This document shows, piece after piece, positions 8,443 through 17,388 of a DNA stretch of 64,000 nt; the first letter of the stretch is position 1, and each line of letters opens with the position of its first letter. The stretch comes from Paraburkholderia sp. BL21I4N1 (GTDB lineage Bacteria; Pseudomonadota; Gammaproteobacteria; Burkholderiales; Burkholderiaceae). The DNA lies in NCBI RefSeq assembly GCF_002973525.1, contig NZ_PVEN01000001.1, positions 1,116,001-1,180,000 of the forward strand. Direction: 5' to 3'. The translations under genes and the position numbers were made by a program. Below the pieces are notes generated by a model. It did no database searches and had not been told where the DNA came from. It saw nothing but the letters and a program-made list of their open reading frames with translations.

Positions 8443-8907
8443 ATGACGATCGACGAACGAATTCGGGCAGTGGGTCTCACGGTGCCGGACCATGCGCCGA
8501 CACGCGCTGCATTCAAGCCATTCAATCAGCAGGGAAACTTGCTGGTCGTCTCGGGGCAGTTGCCGCTTCGCGACGGCAAGGTGCAATGGACCGGTGCCGT
8601 GCCGGAGGCGGTCTCCGTCGACGATGCCAAAGCGGCGGCTCGACTACGTGTCCTCAACGTTCTCGGGTATGTGCACCAGGCAACCGGGGGCAATCTGGAA
8701 CGCGTTACGAAGGTTCTCAAACTCGGGGGCTACGTCGTCACGTCACCGGGCTTTGCCGATGCTCCGTCGATCATCAATGCGGCGTCCGAATTGATCACTC
8801 AGATATTCGGTGACCGTGGTGAACATGCACGGATCGCGATCGGTGTGGCGAGCCTTCCGCTCAATGCGCCGGTGGAAGTCGAAGCAACGTTCATACTGGA
8901 AGACTGA
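8443..8907 (+). CDS. RidA family protein (reactive imine/enamine deaminase)
   Basis: A 154-residue protein of the YjgF/YER057c/UK114 (RidA) superfamily, with the 'LLVVSGQLPLRDGKV' strand and the conserved 'ARIAIGVASLPLNAPVEVEATF' type C-terminus that holds the active-site Arg and Glu. RidA proteins hydrolyse reactive enamine/imine intermediates to ketones and ammonia; longer members like this one (about 150 residues) are often pathway-specific. The ATG at 8443 has GGAGAG at good spacing. It sits with the alpha/beta hydrolase and a PPOX-fold protein, so it may clear or process an imine in that pathway. Confidence 0.9.
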   Translation: MTIDERIRAVGLTVPDHAPTRAAFKPFNQQGNLLVVSGQLPLRDGKVQWTGAVPEAVSVDDAKAAARLRVLNVLGYVHQATGGNLERVTKVLKLGGYVVTSPGFADAPSIINAASELITQIFGDRGEHARIAIGVASLPLNAPVEVEATFILED

Positions 8908-8969
8908 TACGACCGGCAAACACGATTGCGCTGACGTGCTCGCCGCATTTCAGTCGATGGAAAAGGGTG

Positions 8970-9626
8970 ATGTTGTTGAACCAACTGGATACTATGAATC
9001 CGCAATTCCTGAACTCGCAGATGCGTCGAGGTGACCTTGCGTGGACCGACTGGCCGTCGATACAGGCGTTCCTGAAAGACGAACTGATCTGCCGGGTGGC
9101 CGTGCACGACGCACCTTACCCCTACATCGTCGCGCAAAGCTTTACCTTCACGGGCGACACTTTTCTCGTTCATTGTTCGCGCTTCGGAACCTTCGCGCAA
9201 AAGCTCCGCGAGAATCCCAATGTGACGATCGAGGTGGACAGGCCGGTCTCGCTACTCAAAGCGCCGAAAGGGCAGAACACCAGTCTCGAGTACTACAGCG
9301 TCATTGCGCGTTGTACTGCGACTATCGATCACGACACGGACGCCGTCATTCGTCACCAGAATCTCGCGCTCGACAAATTTCGACCGGAGAAGGACTACTC
9401 GGCGATCGAAAGCGCGGCGGCCGATCAGATCATCGCCATTCGTTGTGTGGTCGTCGAGATGACCGCAAAGAAGCGGATTCTGGCCGACGGGCAATACTCG
9501 CCGCCAGGGCAGCCTCGCGCGTCGTATCTAAGATATCCGTTTGCGGCGGGGGCGACGATCTCCGGACTTTCTCCGGACGCATTCGACCCGGATCGCTTCG
9601 CCAGGCGTGACCACGACGATCCGTGA
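8970..9626 (+). CDS. Pyridoxamine 5'-phosphate oxidase-fold flavin protein
   Basis: The product (218 residues from 8970) looks like a split-barrel PPOX-family flavoprotein: '..IVAQSFTFTGDTFLVHCSRFGTFAQKLRENPNVTIEVD' matches the FMN/F420-binding barrel, where the pattern G-x-K or G-x-F-x-x-K-L contacts the flavin. These are general flavin-binding oxidases or reductases or haem-binding proteins, and the reaction here is unknown. The start is uncertain: ATG 8970 is preceded by GGAAAAGGG at short spacing, while ATG 8994 is preceded by GGAT and is equally plausible. It follows RidA by about 60 bp in the same direction and is probably in the same transcript. Confidence 0.75.
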   Translation: MLLNQLDTMNPQFLNSQMRRGDLAWTDWPSIQAFLKDELICRVAVHDAPYPYIVAQSFTFTGDTFLVHCSRFGTFAQKLRENPNVTIEVDRPVSLLKAPKGQNTSLEYYSVIARCTATIDHDTDAVIRHQNLALDKFRPEKDYSAIESAAADQIIAIRCVVVEMTAKKRILADGQYSPPGQPRASYLRYPFAAGATISGLSPDAFDPDRFARRDHDDP

Positions 9627-9739
9627 TTTCGCACGCACGGCCGAAGCGCTCCGCGCCACCGGCTTGTCTGTTTCTTCCGGTCGCGTGGAGATGGCGCGTG
9701 CGTTCCGTTGTCCGCGGGTGTGCCGATGTTGTATAGTCC

Positions 9740-9757
9740 GTTTACGTATCCGTAAAC
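9740..9757. promoter_or_regulatory. Palindromic operator before XRE-cupin gene
   Basis: GTTTAC-GTATCC-GTAAAC is a perfect 6-bp inverted repeat with a 6-bp spacer ending 24 bp before the XRE-cupin start codon. Its 16-bp core matches 15 of 16 bases of the palindrome at 6197-6212. The close position to the start suggests autorepression. Confidence 0.65.
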
Positions 9758-9780
9758 CTGTTCAACTTCGATGAGCGGCA

Positions 9781-10437
9781 ATGAACAAGAAGACCCGCGT
9801 CGTCTCCATCATGTCGGCACTGTCGATCAAGCCGCCGCGTCGCCCCCGCCTGCAGGTTCCCGCTGACAAGATTGGCGAGCGGTTGCGCACACTGCGCCAG
9901 TCGCGAGACCTCACGCTGAATGAGGCAAGCCTGCTGACGGGTGTGCCTGCAGCAACGTTTTCGCGTATCGAGACGAACAAAATGTCGCCGACCTTCGGCA
10001 TGCTGCACCGGATCATTGAAGGCATGGGATTCGACTGGCGCGACGTGCTGACCAACCGTCCGCGCAGCAATAATTCGCTGAGCGTCTGTCACACAGACGA
10101 CATCGTCACGACGCGAATCGCAAACATTCCCTATGAATACGCGTTGCTGCACCGCGATAGTTCAATAGGCATGGTCACGTTGCGCATGCAGATCGAGGCG
10201 CGTACGCTCGACGAAGCAGGGGGGCTCGCCGCACACGAAGGCGAAGAATTTTGTTACGTGCTGTCCGGCGAACTGGAACTGCATTTCGAACAGGATGAGC
10301 CGACGCGGTTGCGTGCGGGAGAAAGTGCCTTGTTTTCGTCGCATCGACCGCACGCATACGTGGCGCCGCTCGGTGCGATGCTCCTCGTGGTGTTGACTCC
10401 CCCCGGATACGCGCAACAGAAACCTGCTTCGCCGTAG
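9781..10437 (+). CDS. XRE-family regulator with C-terminal cupin domain
   Basis: A 218-residue regulator with an N-terminal lambda-repressor-type HTH at about residues 30-88 ('IGERLRTLRQSRDLTLNEASLLTGVPAATFSRIE' region) and a C-terminal cupin sensor at about 140-212 with 'HEGEEFCYVLSGELEL'. This architecture is typical of PuuR/SutR-like regulators of small-molecule catabolism, which bind a ligand in the cupin barrel. A palindrome ends 24 bp upstream of its start, and a near-identical one precedes the hydrolase gene at 6317, so it probably controls itself and the hydrolase transcription unit. It converges with the efflux operon to its right. Confidence 0.88.
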   Translation: MNKKTRVVSIMSALSIKPPRRPRLQVPADKIGERLRTLRQSRDLTLNEASLLTGVPAATFSRIETNKMSPTFGMLHRIIEGMGFDWRDVLTNRPRSNNSLSVCHTDDIVTTRIANIPYEYALLHRDSSIGMVTLRMQIEARTLDEAGGLAAHEGEEFCYVLSGELELHFEQDEPTRLRAGESALFSSHRPHAYVAPLGAMLLVVLTPPGYAQQKPASP

Positions 10438-10482
10438 CTTGTCCTCGACAACATGTCCGGGTTCATTCTGGCGATGTGCTTT

Positions 10483-12042
10483 TCAATGTGCCGCCGAAGC
10501 CGCCGCCGCCGAATCCTCACCGCTCGATCGCTCAGGCTTGGTGATCCAGATCAGCGCAATCAACGCGACAAAAATCGCCGCCGATAGATAAAAAAGATCG
10601 TTCACGCCCAACTGCGCCGCTTGCTGCGTTGCCATGCTATTGAACAACCCGTAGCCCTGTTCCTTGCTGAACCCCGCCGCGCCGAATTGCTGCATCGACG
10701 CATTGAAGTTTGGGTTGTACAGGTTGGCCTGCTCGACAAGCTGCGCATGATGCACGCTTGACCGGCGATCCCATGCGGTTGAAAAGATCGACGTCCCGAT
10801 ACCGCCGCACATGATCCGCACGAAGTTCGATAATCCCGATGCCGCTGGAATCCGGTTGCCCGGCAAGCCGGACAAGGTAAGCGAAACCAGCGGAATAAAG
10901 AATCCGGCCATGGCGACGCCCTGAATCAACGTGGGCAACATCAGCGTGAAGGAGTCGACGCCTGTGGTGTAGTGCGAGCGCATCCACAACACGAGCGCGA
11001 AGACGAGGAACGCGCCCGTCGCGATCTTGCGTGGATCGATACGCGGCAGGAATTTGCCGAGCACGGGCGAGAGCAAAACCGCGAAGAACCCGACTGGCGC
11101 GAGCACGAGGCCGGCATCGGTAGCGGTATAGCCGAGATCTGTTTGCAACCACAGCGGCAACAACACGATATTGCCGAAGTACAAGCCGTAGCCAACCGCC
11201 AGCGCGATCGTTCCGCCCGTGAAATTGCGCAGCTTGAAAAGCGAAAGATCAATGGCCGGATGTTCCTCGGTCAACTCCCACACAATGAAGAAAGCGAGCG
11301 CGATCGCCGCGATCAGCGTCAGCACCACGATGGTCGTCGAATTGAACCAGTCGAGGTCCTTGCCTTTGTCCAGCATGATCTGCAGCGACGTGACCCAGAT
11401 AACAAGCAGGCCAAGACCGACTGTATCGATGGGCGCCTTGCGAATGACCGAATCGCGTTCACGGAAGATCGCAAACGTGGCGATCGCGGCAATGACACCC
11501 ACCGGAATGTTGACGTAAAAAATCCATGGCCAGGAAACGTTATCGGAGATCCAGCCGCCGAGGATCGGGCCCGCGACGGGCGCGATCAACGTGGTCATCG
11601 ACCACATGGAAAGCGCCAATGGCGCCTTCGCTCGGGGATAACTCGCGAGCAGCAAGGTTTGCGAAAGGGGGATCATCGGGCCGGCGACCGCCCCCTGGAA
11701 GACGCGTGCGGCGAGCAGAAAGGGAAGGCTCGGTGCGAGCCCGCACAGCCACGACGCGATCACAAACAGCACGATCGACATCGTGAACAGTTTCACTTGC
11801 CCGAGGCGCTGCGTCAGCCAACCGGTGAGCGGCACGGAGATGGCATTGGCCACCGCGAACGACGTGATCACCCACGTGCCCTGATCCGACGCGACCCCGA
11901 GGTCACCGGAGATCGTCGGAATGGACACATTGGCAATCGATGAATCGAGCACGTTCATGAACACGGCGAGCGACACCGCGATCGTGCCGATCACGAGTTT
12001 GGCGCCGTCCAGCGGAGCATGAACTATGTTGGGTTGAGACAT
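10483..12042 (-). CDS. DHA2-family multidrug efflux permease, EmrB-like
   Basis: A 519-residue, 14-helix major facilitator of the DHA2 (EmrB/QacA) type in the inner membrane. The first helix carries the family motif 'LDSSIANVSIPTI', followed by 'GWLTQRLGQVKLF' between helices 2 and 3. The start at 12042 is chosen as the natural MSQPN... N-terminus; the upstream frame continues through the EmrA-like gene as a shadow. It is the third gene of an operon with the adaptor (EmrA-like) and outer-membrane factor, giving a complete tripartite proton-driven exporter for hydrophobic compounds. The ligand range is unknown. Confidence 0.92.
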   Translation of the reverse strand: MSQPNIVHAPLDGAKLVIGTIAVSLAVFMNVLDSSIANVSIPTISGDLGVASDQGTWVITSFAVANAISVPLTGWLTQRLGQVKLFTMSIVLFVIASWLCGLAPSLPFLLAARVFQGAVAGPMIPLSQTLLLASYPRAKAPLALSMWSMTTLIAPVAGPILGGWISDNVSWPWIFYVNIPVGVIAAIATFAIFRERDSVIRKAPIDTVGLGLLVIWVTSLQIMLDKGKDLDWFNSTTIVVLTLIAAIALAFFIVWELTEEHPAIDLSLFKLRNFTGGTIALAVGYGLYFGNIVLLPLWLQTDLGYTATDAGLVLAPVGFFAVLLSPVLGKFLPRIDPRKIATGAFLVFALVLWMRSHYTTGVDSFTLMLPTLIQGVAMAGFFIPLVSLTLSGLPGNRIPAASGLSNFVRIMCGGIGTSIFSTAWDRRSSVHHAQLVEQANLYNPNFNASMQQFGAAGFSKEQGYGLFNSMATQQAAQLGVNDLFYLSAAIFVALIALIWITKPERSSGEDSAAAASAAH

Positions 12043-12073
12043 AGGAATCGTTCCGTGAAGTTTTGAAGGACGC

Positions 12074-13372
12074 TTATGCCGGTTCGACGAGGTCTCGCTT
12101 TCTCGAGAGCCGAATGTTGTCCTTCGAGGTCTTCTGCGAGCTGCCGCTGACGTCTCTGCGGCCATTTCTTGTAGCCGGGTCCGGCGTGCCTTCGTTTGCC
12201 GCGATGATGCGCGCAATGTCGACATCGGCCTTATCGCCGTACCTGGCGAACACATCGGTCTGGTACACGGTGCTCGGCGCGGTGCTCAGTTGACCGCCGT
12301 TCTCGTCCTTGATGGATACATCCACGTTCATCGACAAACCGATTCGCAGCGGATGCTTCTCCAGTTCCCGTGGATCGAGCGCGATGCGTACCGGCAGACG
12401 CTGCACGACCTTGATCCAGTTACCGGTCGCGTTTTGCGCCGGCAACAGCGAGAACGCCGAGCCGGTTCCGGCCGAGAAACCGATCACCTTGCCGTGGAAC
12501 ACGACGCCTGAGCCATAAACGTCAGCCGTCAATTCGACCGGCTGGCCGACGCGCATGTGCGTCAACTGCACTTCCTTGAAGTTGGCATCGATCCATACGC
12601 CGTTCAGCGGCACGATGCCCATCAGCGGCGTGCCTGGCGAGACGCGCTGGCCAACCTGCACCGAACGCCTGGCGACATAACCCGTCACCGGCGCGGGAAG
12701 CGTGTTGCGCGCGAAGTTCAGGGCTGAATCGCGGACCCTGGCGGCCGCCGCGAGTACCGTCGGATGATTCGCGACGGTCGTGTTCGACGTCAGCGAACGG
12801 TTCGATTGCAACGCCTGTTGCGCGGCGTTGAGCGAGGCTTGCGCGCCGCGCACGGCGTCGCGGGCATGAGAGATCTCCTCGCCCGAGATCGCGCCGGTTT
12901 GCGCAATCGTCAGGCGGCGGCGCAGGTCGTCCTGGGCACGCGACAAATCCGATTGACGCAGCGCGACTTGCGCCTGGTATTGGTTATCGTTGACGAAGAG
13001 CGTGCGGACCTGGCGTACCGTCTGCGCGAGATTCGCTTCGGCCTGGTCGAGCGCGACCCTGGCGTCGGCCGGATCCAGGATGACAAGCGGATCGCCTGCC
13101 TTGACGGTTTGCGTATCGTCCGCATTCACCGAGATCACCGTGCCGACCACTTGCGGCGTGATCTGCACGATGTTGCCGTTCACATACGCGTCGTTGGTGA
13201 TTTCGTGGAAACGCTCGACCAGGAAGTAGTACAGCCCATAGGCAACCGCCGCGACGATCACGACCAGCACGATCAGGGACATCAGCACGCGGCGCGTGGC
13301 GTTGCTGGTGTTGCTGGCATTGCTGGTTTGGCGCGCCGGTGCCGGTGCGGCATTGTGTTGAGAGTCGCTCAT
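12074..13372 (-). CDS. HlyD/EmrA-family membrane fusion protein
   Basis: The 432-residue periplasmic adaptor has one N-terminal membrane anchor (about residues 28-50), a barrel/lipoyl start 'HEITNDAYVNGNIVQITPQVVGTV', a central coiled-coil hairpin and the matching lipoyl half 'LNFARNTLPAPVTGYVARRSVQVGQRV'. This order is diagnostic of EmrA-type adaptors that bridge a DHA2 pump and an outer-membrane channel. The C-terminus, after about residue 350, is longer and more polar than in EmrA itself. It lies 31 bp upstream of the permease gene and about 57 bp downstream of the outer-membrane factor gene. Confidence 0.92.
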   Translation of the reverse strand: MSDSQHNAAPAPARQTSNASNTSNATRRVLMSLIVLVVIVAAVAYGLYYFLVERFHEITNDAYVNGNIVQITPQVVGTVISVNADDTQTVKAGDPLVILDPADARVALDQAEANLAQTVRQVRTLFVNDNQYQAQVALRQSDLSRAQDDLRRRLTIAQTGAISGEEISHARDAVRGAQASLNAAQQALQSNRSLTSNTTVANHPTVLAAAARVRDSALNFARNTLPAPVTGYVARRSVQVGQRVSPGTPLMGIVPLNGVWIDANFKEVQLTHMRVGQPVELTADVYGSGVVFHGKVIGFSAGTGSAFSLLPAQNATGNWIKVVQRLPVRIALDPRELEKHPLRIGLSMNVDVSIKDENGGQLSTAPSTVYQTDVFARYGDKADVDIARIIAANEGTPDPATRNGRRDVSGSSQKTSKDNIRLSRKRDLVEPA

Positions 13373-13429
13373 GAATAGCTCCGTATTCTCTGTCTTGAGT
13401 TGCTGCTAATCGATTCGATGCGGTCGGAT

Positions 13430-14893
13430 TCAATCGGCGGTCTTCGCCGCTTGCCCGCCGACGGCAAGATGGGTGTCGGCGGTATTGAAACCACCACCCA
13501 GCGCCTTGATCAGGCCAATCTGAAGATCGCGACGCTTCATTCGCAAGTTCGTCACGGTTTGCTCGTTCGACAAGCGGCTCTGGTCGGCGCTGAGCACCTG
13601 CAGTTGTGGCGACAACCCGGCCTTGTACCGGATCACGGCGAGCTGGTAGGCCTGAGTGGAGGCGTCGAGGGCGCGCGTCGCATCGCGGGTCTGCTGATCG
13701 GCCGAACGAATCGACGCAATCTGCGTCGCCACATCGTTCAGCGCGTTGATCAGCGTCTGGTTGTAGTTCGCGACGTCGAGATCGAAGTCCGCGTAACGGC
13801 CCTTCAACTGGGCGCGCAACGCGCCAGCATCGAAGATCGGCAAATGGACGGCCGGCCCAGCGTTGGACTGACGGCTGCTCGAGGTGAAGAACCGGCCCCA
13901 GCCGAAGGCATCGAAGCCCGCAGCCACCGACAGATTGATATCGGGGAAAAACTCGGCCCGGGCTTCCCGCACGTTCGATGTCGCCGCTTCGACCTGCCAG
14001 CGCGCCGCGACAATATCCGGCCGGCGCGCGATCAGGTCGGCGGGCACGTTGTCCGGTAGCGCGACCCCGATCGTCGAGTTCAGCACTGGGTTCGCTATGG
14101 TCAGGCCGCGATCTGGGCCTTGACCGAGCAGCGCGCCAAGCTGGTAACGCGTCGTCGTGATCTGGCCGTCGAGCCCGGAAAAATTCGTCTGGCTCGTGGC
14201 GATATTGCCTGCGGCCGTGCGGATTTCGACGTTGGTATCGAGTCCCGCCGCCACGCGGCTGTTCGTGATGCGCGCCACGTCGGTGCGGTTTTCGACTTCG
14301 CGCCGGGCGACATCGCGCAAAGCATAGAGCAGCGCGAGCTGGTTGTAGGTCTGCGCAACCGATGCGGCCAGCGTCACACGCGCCTGCTGCATGTCCGCCT
14401 CGGCGGCTTTCTGCTGTGACACTGCCTGATTTAGCCGCGAGCGGTTCTTGCCCCACAGGTCCAGGTCCCACGAAGCACTGACGAGCGCATTGTTCTCGCT
14501 AACCCAACTGCCGCCATACGGGGGCGGATAAAGGCCGTTCGCTGAGAAGCGCTCGCGACTCCAGGAATACGAGCCGTCCACTTTCGGGAAAAGACCCGCA
14601 CGCGAGCTTTCCATGTAGGACGATGCCTTTGCGATTCGGGCTTGTGCCTGCGCAATCGATGGACTGCCCGCCAGCGCTTCATCGATGAGCCGCGGCAATT
14701 GCGGATCGCCGAACTGCTTGGCCCAGTCGAGCGACGGCCACTGACCGCCTTGCGACGGCACGCTTTGCGTAGCCTGCAATGCCTCGTTCCGTGGCTCGGT
14801 GATCTGTTTGTCACTGTTGATGCCGGCGTAGTTGGCACAGCCCGCCAGGACCAGCACCATGACGATTGAAGTAAGGCTTGTTTGACGTTCCAA
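13430..14893 (-). CDS. Outer-membrane efflux lipoprotein, NodT family
   Basis: A 487-residue TolC/OprM-type outer-membrane factor. The signal peptide ends in the lipobox LAGC with Cys19 as the predicted acylated residue. Two repeated OEP halves follow ('LPRLIDEALAGSPSIAQAQARI' in the first and 'PDIVAARWQVEAATSNVREARAEFFPDINL' in the second), the usual internal duplication. It is the first gene of the efflux operon, about 150 bp downstream of an AraC-family gene on the same strand, which may regulate it. Confidence 0.92.
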   Translation of the reverse strand: MERQTSLTSIVMVLVLAGCANYAGINSDKQITEPRNEALQATQSVPSQGGQWPSLDWAKQFGDPQLPRLIDEALAGSPSIAQAQARIAKASSYMESSRAGLFPKVDGSYSWSRERFSANGLYPPPYGGSWVSENNALVSASWDLDLWGKNRSRLNQAVSQQKAAEADMQQARVTLAASVAQTYNQLALLYALRDVARREVENRTDVARITNSRVAAGLDTNVEIRTAAGNIATSQTNFSGLDGQITTTRYQLGALLGQGPDRGLTIANPVLNSTIGVALPDNVPADLIARRPDIVAARWQVEAATSNVREARAEFFPDINLSVAAGFDAFGWGRFFTSSSRQSNAGPAVHLPIFDAGALRAQLKGRYADFDLDVANYNQTLINALNDVATQIASIRSADQQTRDATRALDASTQAYQLAVIRYKAGLSPQLQVLSADQSRLSNEQTVTNLRMKRRDLQIGLIKALGGGFNTADTHLAVGGQAAKTAD

Positions 14894-15046
14894 GATGAAT
14901 TCGATTCGACATTAACAAGCCTCAAGATTAAAGATGGGACGTGCGCATGAATCTGTTGATAGTGACAAAATACTTCTAAATACGGTCAATTCAACAATGT
15001 CGATCTTTCGCGTCACGCTGAAGGACATCGATCCTGACGAGATGTT

Positions 15047-16081
15047 TTAGCCGGCGGCTGCCAGATTCCGCTTCCACGTCGAGGCGCTGCAACCGAAGCT
15101 GGCCTGGAACCATCTGGAAAACACGCTCAGGCTGCCAAACCCCAACGCTTCGGCTGCCTGGGTCAATGACACGGCTTGCACGCTGAGTAGTCGTTTCGCG
15201 GTGTCGCACCGTACGTGCTGTAAAAGCCCGGAGTACGATAGTCCCTTGCCCGCGAGTCGCCTGTGCAGGGTGCGCCGATTCATTCCAAGACTGGACGCGA
15301 GGGTGTCGACGCTGCATCGCGAGTCGCGCAACTGTTGATGCATGAGCCACTCAACGCGTGCCTCGAAATTTTCCGGCGAATGATTGAAGGTTTGCTCGAG
15401 CAAGGTTTTCGCGTGACGTCGGAGTGCGGCGGACGAGGCGACAACTTTCATGGATAACGCGTCGCGACCGAGCAGGATCCCACTGACCACCTGGTCATAC
15501 CTGAGTTCGCATCGCATGAAATTGCCTTGCAATTGCGTGTGGGCGGGACGGGAGTGTTCCTGACAGACTGCATCGGGTTGCCAGTCCTGTCCGACAAGCC
15601 AGCGAATCATCTGGACGATTCCGCAGGCACAGTATTCCATGACTTGTATCGACGGAATCTCCGACTCGATCCTGAACGTCAGCAGCGGTTTTTCAAAGCG
15701 TTCGTCGAGATCGATGAAGATGCCGTCGCAGTGGCGATGCAACTGCGTCGAATACGTTTGCAGCGCATCTCCTAGCGTTTCCTCTTCCCGCAACAGAAGA
15801 CTGACCAGCCCATAGTCGGGAACACCGCGGGCGATCGCGACGCGTGCACCGAAATCGGTACGGGCGGACGCGGCAACAGACAAATCCAGAAGCCTGATCC
15901 ATGCATCCAGGGGAATCAGGCTGTCGGGACTTGCAGCGATATCGCTGCTCAATCCGACTCGAGCCATCAGCGCTTTACCGTCAATGCCAACGTCGCAGGC
16001 GGCTCGCAGATAGCCATGCAACGTGGCGCTTCTGACGACTCGCTTGCGCATAACGGTGGTTCCCTCGCGAATGGTTGACAT
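15047..16081 (-). CDS. AraC-family regulator with Arabinose_bd-type N-terminal domain
   Basis: The 344-residue product belongs to the OruR/ArgR-like AraC group: a long N-terminal ligand domain ('LHGYLRAACDVGIDGKALMARVGL..' to about residue 215) and a C-terminal AraC HTH pair (about 235-335, '..LGMNRRTLHRRLAGKGLSYS', 'LGFGSLSVFSRWFQASFGCS'). The start at 16081 is the first in frame; an ATG at 16051 (MRKRVV) with GAGGGA upstream is equally credible. It is upstream of the efflux operon on the same strand and downstream of an Old Yellow Enzyme gene, so either could be its target. Confidence 0.88.
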   Translation of the reverse strand: MSTIREGTTVMRKRVVRSATLHGYLRAACDVGIDGKALMARVGLSSDIAASPDSLIPLDAWIRLLDLSVAASARTDFGARVAIARGVPDYGLVSLLLREEETLGDALQTYSTQLHRHCDGIFIDLDERFEKPLLTFRIESEIPSIQVMEYCACGIVQMIRWLVGQDWQPDAVCQEHSRPAHTQLQGNFMRCELRYDQVVSGILLGRDALSMKVVASSAALRRHAKTLLEQTFNHSPENFEARVEWLMHQQLRDSRCSVDTLASSLGMNRRTLHRRLAGKGLSYSGLLQHVRCDTAKRLLSVQAVSLTQAAEALGFGSLSVFSRWFQASFGCSASTWKRNLAAAG

Positions 16082-16150
16082 GTCTCACATTGAGACGCAT
16101 GAGTCACAAAATGTTAATTGAAACGCGAAGAGTTTGCCCGACGTGACTAA

Positions 16151-17251
16151 TCAAACGAACAGATTCCGGATCCGATGGGGTTGAGAGCGAAGATACTGAT
16201 TGGGTGCCTTGATCTGAACGCCAAAGTGAGCAGCCGCATGCCAGGGCCATCGGGGGTTGTAGAGCACCGCTCTCGCGAGCGCGATCAGGTCGGCATCTCC
16301 CGTGCCGAGGATTGCCTCGGCTTGCTCGAATTCGGTGATCAGACCAACGGCGATGACCGGCAGGTTAGTCGCCTGTTTCACCGCGCGCGCAAGGGGAACC
16401 TGATAGCCGGGCCCAATCGGTATCTGCTGTGCCGGGCTCGACCCACCACTCGAAACATTGACGGCGGCGCAGCCTCTCCGCTGTAATGCGTCGACAAACG
16501 CAATAGTCTCCTCGATGGACCATCCCCCTTCCACCCAGTCGGTTGCCGACACTCGCATCGTCACGGGGCGGTCATGCGAAAACGCGTCCCGTACGGCCTC
16601 GAAGACCTCCAGCGGAAACCTCATGCGGTTTTCCAGCGAGCCGCCGTACTCGTCTGACCTCTGATTTGAAAGAGGCGAGAGAAACTCATGGAGCAGGTAG
16701 CCGTGCGCACCCAGAATCTGAATGAATGCCAGGCCAAGCCGGGACGCTCTTCGTGCAGCGCTGGCGAAGGCGTTGCGGATCGCAGCCAGACCATCGCGAT
16801 CCAGAGCAATCGGCGGTATCTCGCCGGACGCGAACGCGAGCGATGAGGGCCCATAGGTTGGCCAGCCATTCGGCTGCCCGGGTGAAATCTGCGCGCCACC
16901 TTCCCACGATTTTTGTCGTGAGGCCTTTCGCCCGGCATGGTTGAGCTGGATCCCTATCGGCATGTCCGACCAGCGCCGAACGCCGCGCAGTACTCGCGCC
17001 ATGGCGGCTTCGCAGTCATCGGAATAGAGTCCTACGTCACCGGGCGTGTTGCGTCCTTCGGGTGTAACCGCGGTTGCCTCGATCGTTAGCAGGGCCGCAC
17101 CTGAACTGGCCAGTTGCCCCAGGTGGATCAGGTGCCACTCGTTCATCTGCCCGTCTTCGGCCGAATATTGGGCCATCGGGGCGATGACGATGCGGTTATC
17201 TAACTTCAAATTGCCGATTTGAATCGGACTAAAGAGGATCGGGCGACTCAT
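16151..17251 (-). CDS. NADH:flavin oxidoreductase, Old Yellow Enzyme family (YqjM-like)
   Basis: The 366-residue FMN enzyme has the YqjM-type N-terminus ('LFSPIQIGNLKLDNRIVIAPMAQYSAEDG'), the active-site pair in 'QLNHAGRKAS', 'GAHGYLLHEFLSPLSNQRSDEYGGSLENRMRFPLEV' with its substrate and FMN contacts, and a phosphate loop near '..ADLIALARAVLYNPRWP'. These cytosolic enzymes reduce activated C=C bonds of enones with NAD(P)H. The start at 17251 has GGAG five bases upstream. It lies 137 bp after a hydroxynitrile-lyase-type hydrolase gene on the same strand, and the two may be cotranscribed. Confidence 0.9.
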   Translation of the reverse strand: MSRPILFSPIQIGNLKLDNRIVIAPMAQYSAEDGQMNEWHLIHLGQLASSGAALLTIEATAVTPEGRNTPGDVGLYSDDCEAAMARVLRGVRRWSDMPIGIQLNHAGRKASRQKSWEGGAQISPGQPNGWPTYGPSSLAFASGEIPPIALDRDGLAAIRNAFASAARRASRLGLAFIQILGAHGYLLHEFLSPLSNQRSDEYGGSLENRMRFPLEVFEAVRDAFSHDRPVTMRVSATDWVEGGWSIEETIAFVDALQRRGCAAVNVSSGGSSPAQQIPIGPGYQVPLARAVKQATNLPVIAVGLITEFEQAEAILGTGDADLIALARAVLYNPRWPWHAAAHFGVQIKAPNQYLRSQPHRIRNLFV

Positions 17252-17388
17252 GCTAGCTCCATGCGGCGCCCGTTTGGGCGCTGTCCATGTCTTTGGGGGG
17301 ATGTCAGAGGAGGGGTTAGGGATGAGCGACGGAGCAAGAGGCCGCTCAGGCGACGGCTCTTCGCGACGGCAGTCGCCGCTCAACGATG

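Noticed and set aside
10972..11943. Plus-strand 323-residue frame inside the EmrB-like gene
   Set aside because: Very Arg/Gln/Asp-rich antisense shadow of a membrane protein; no domain.
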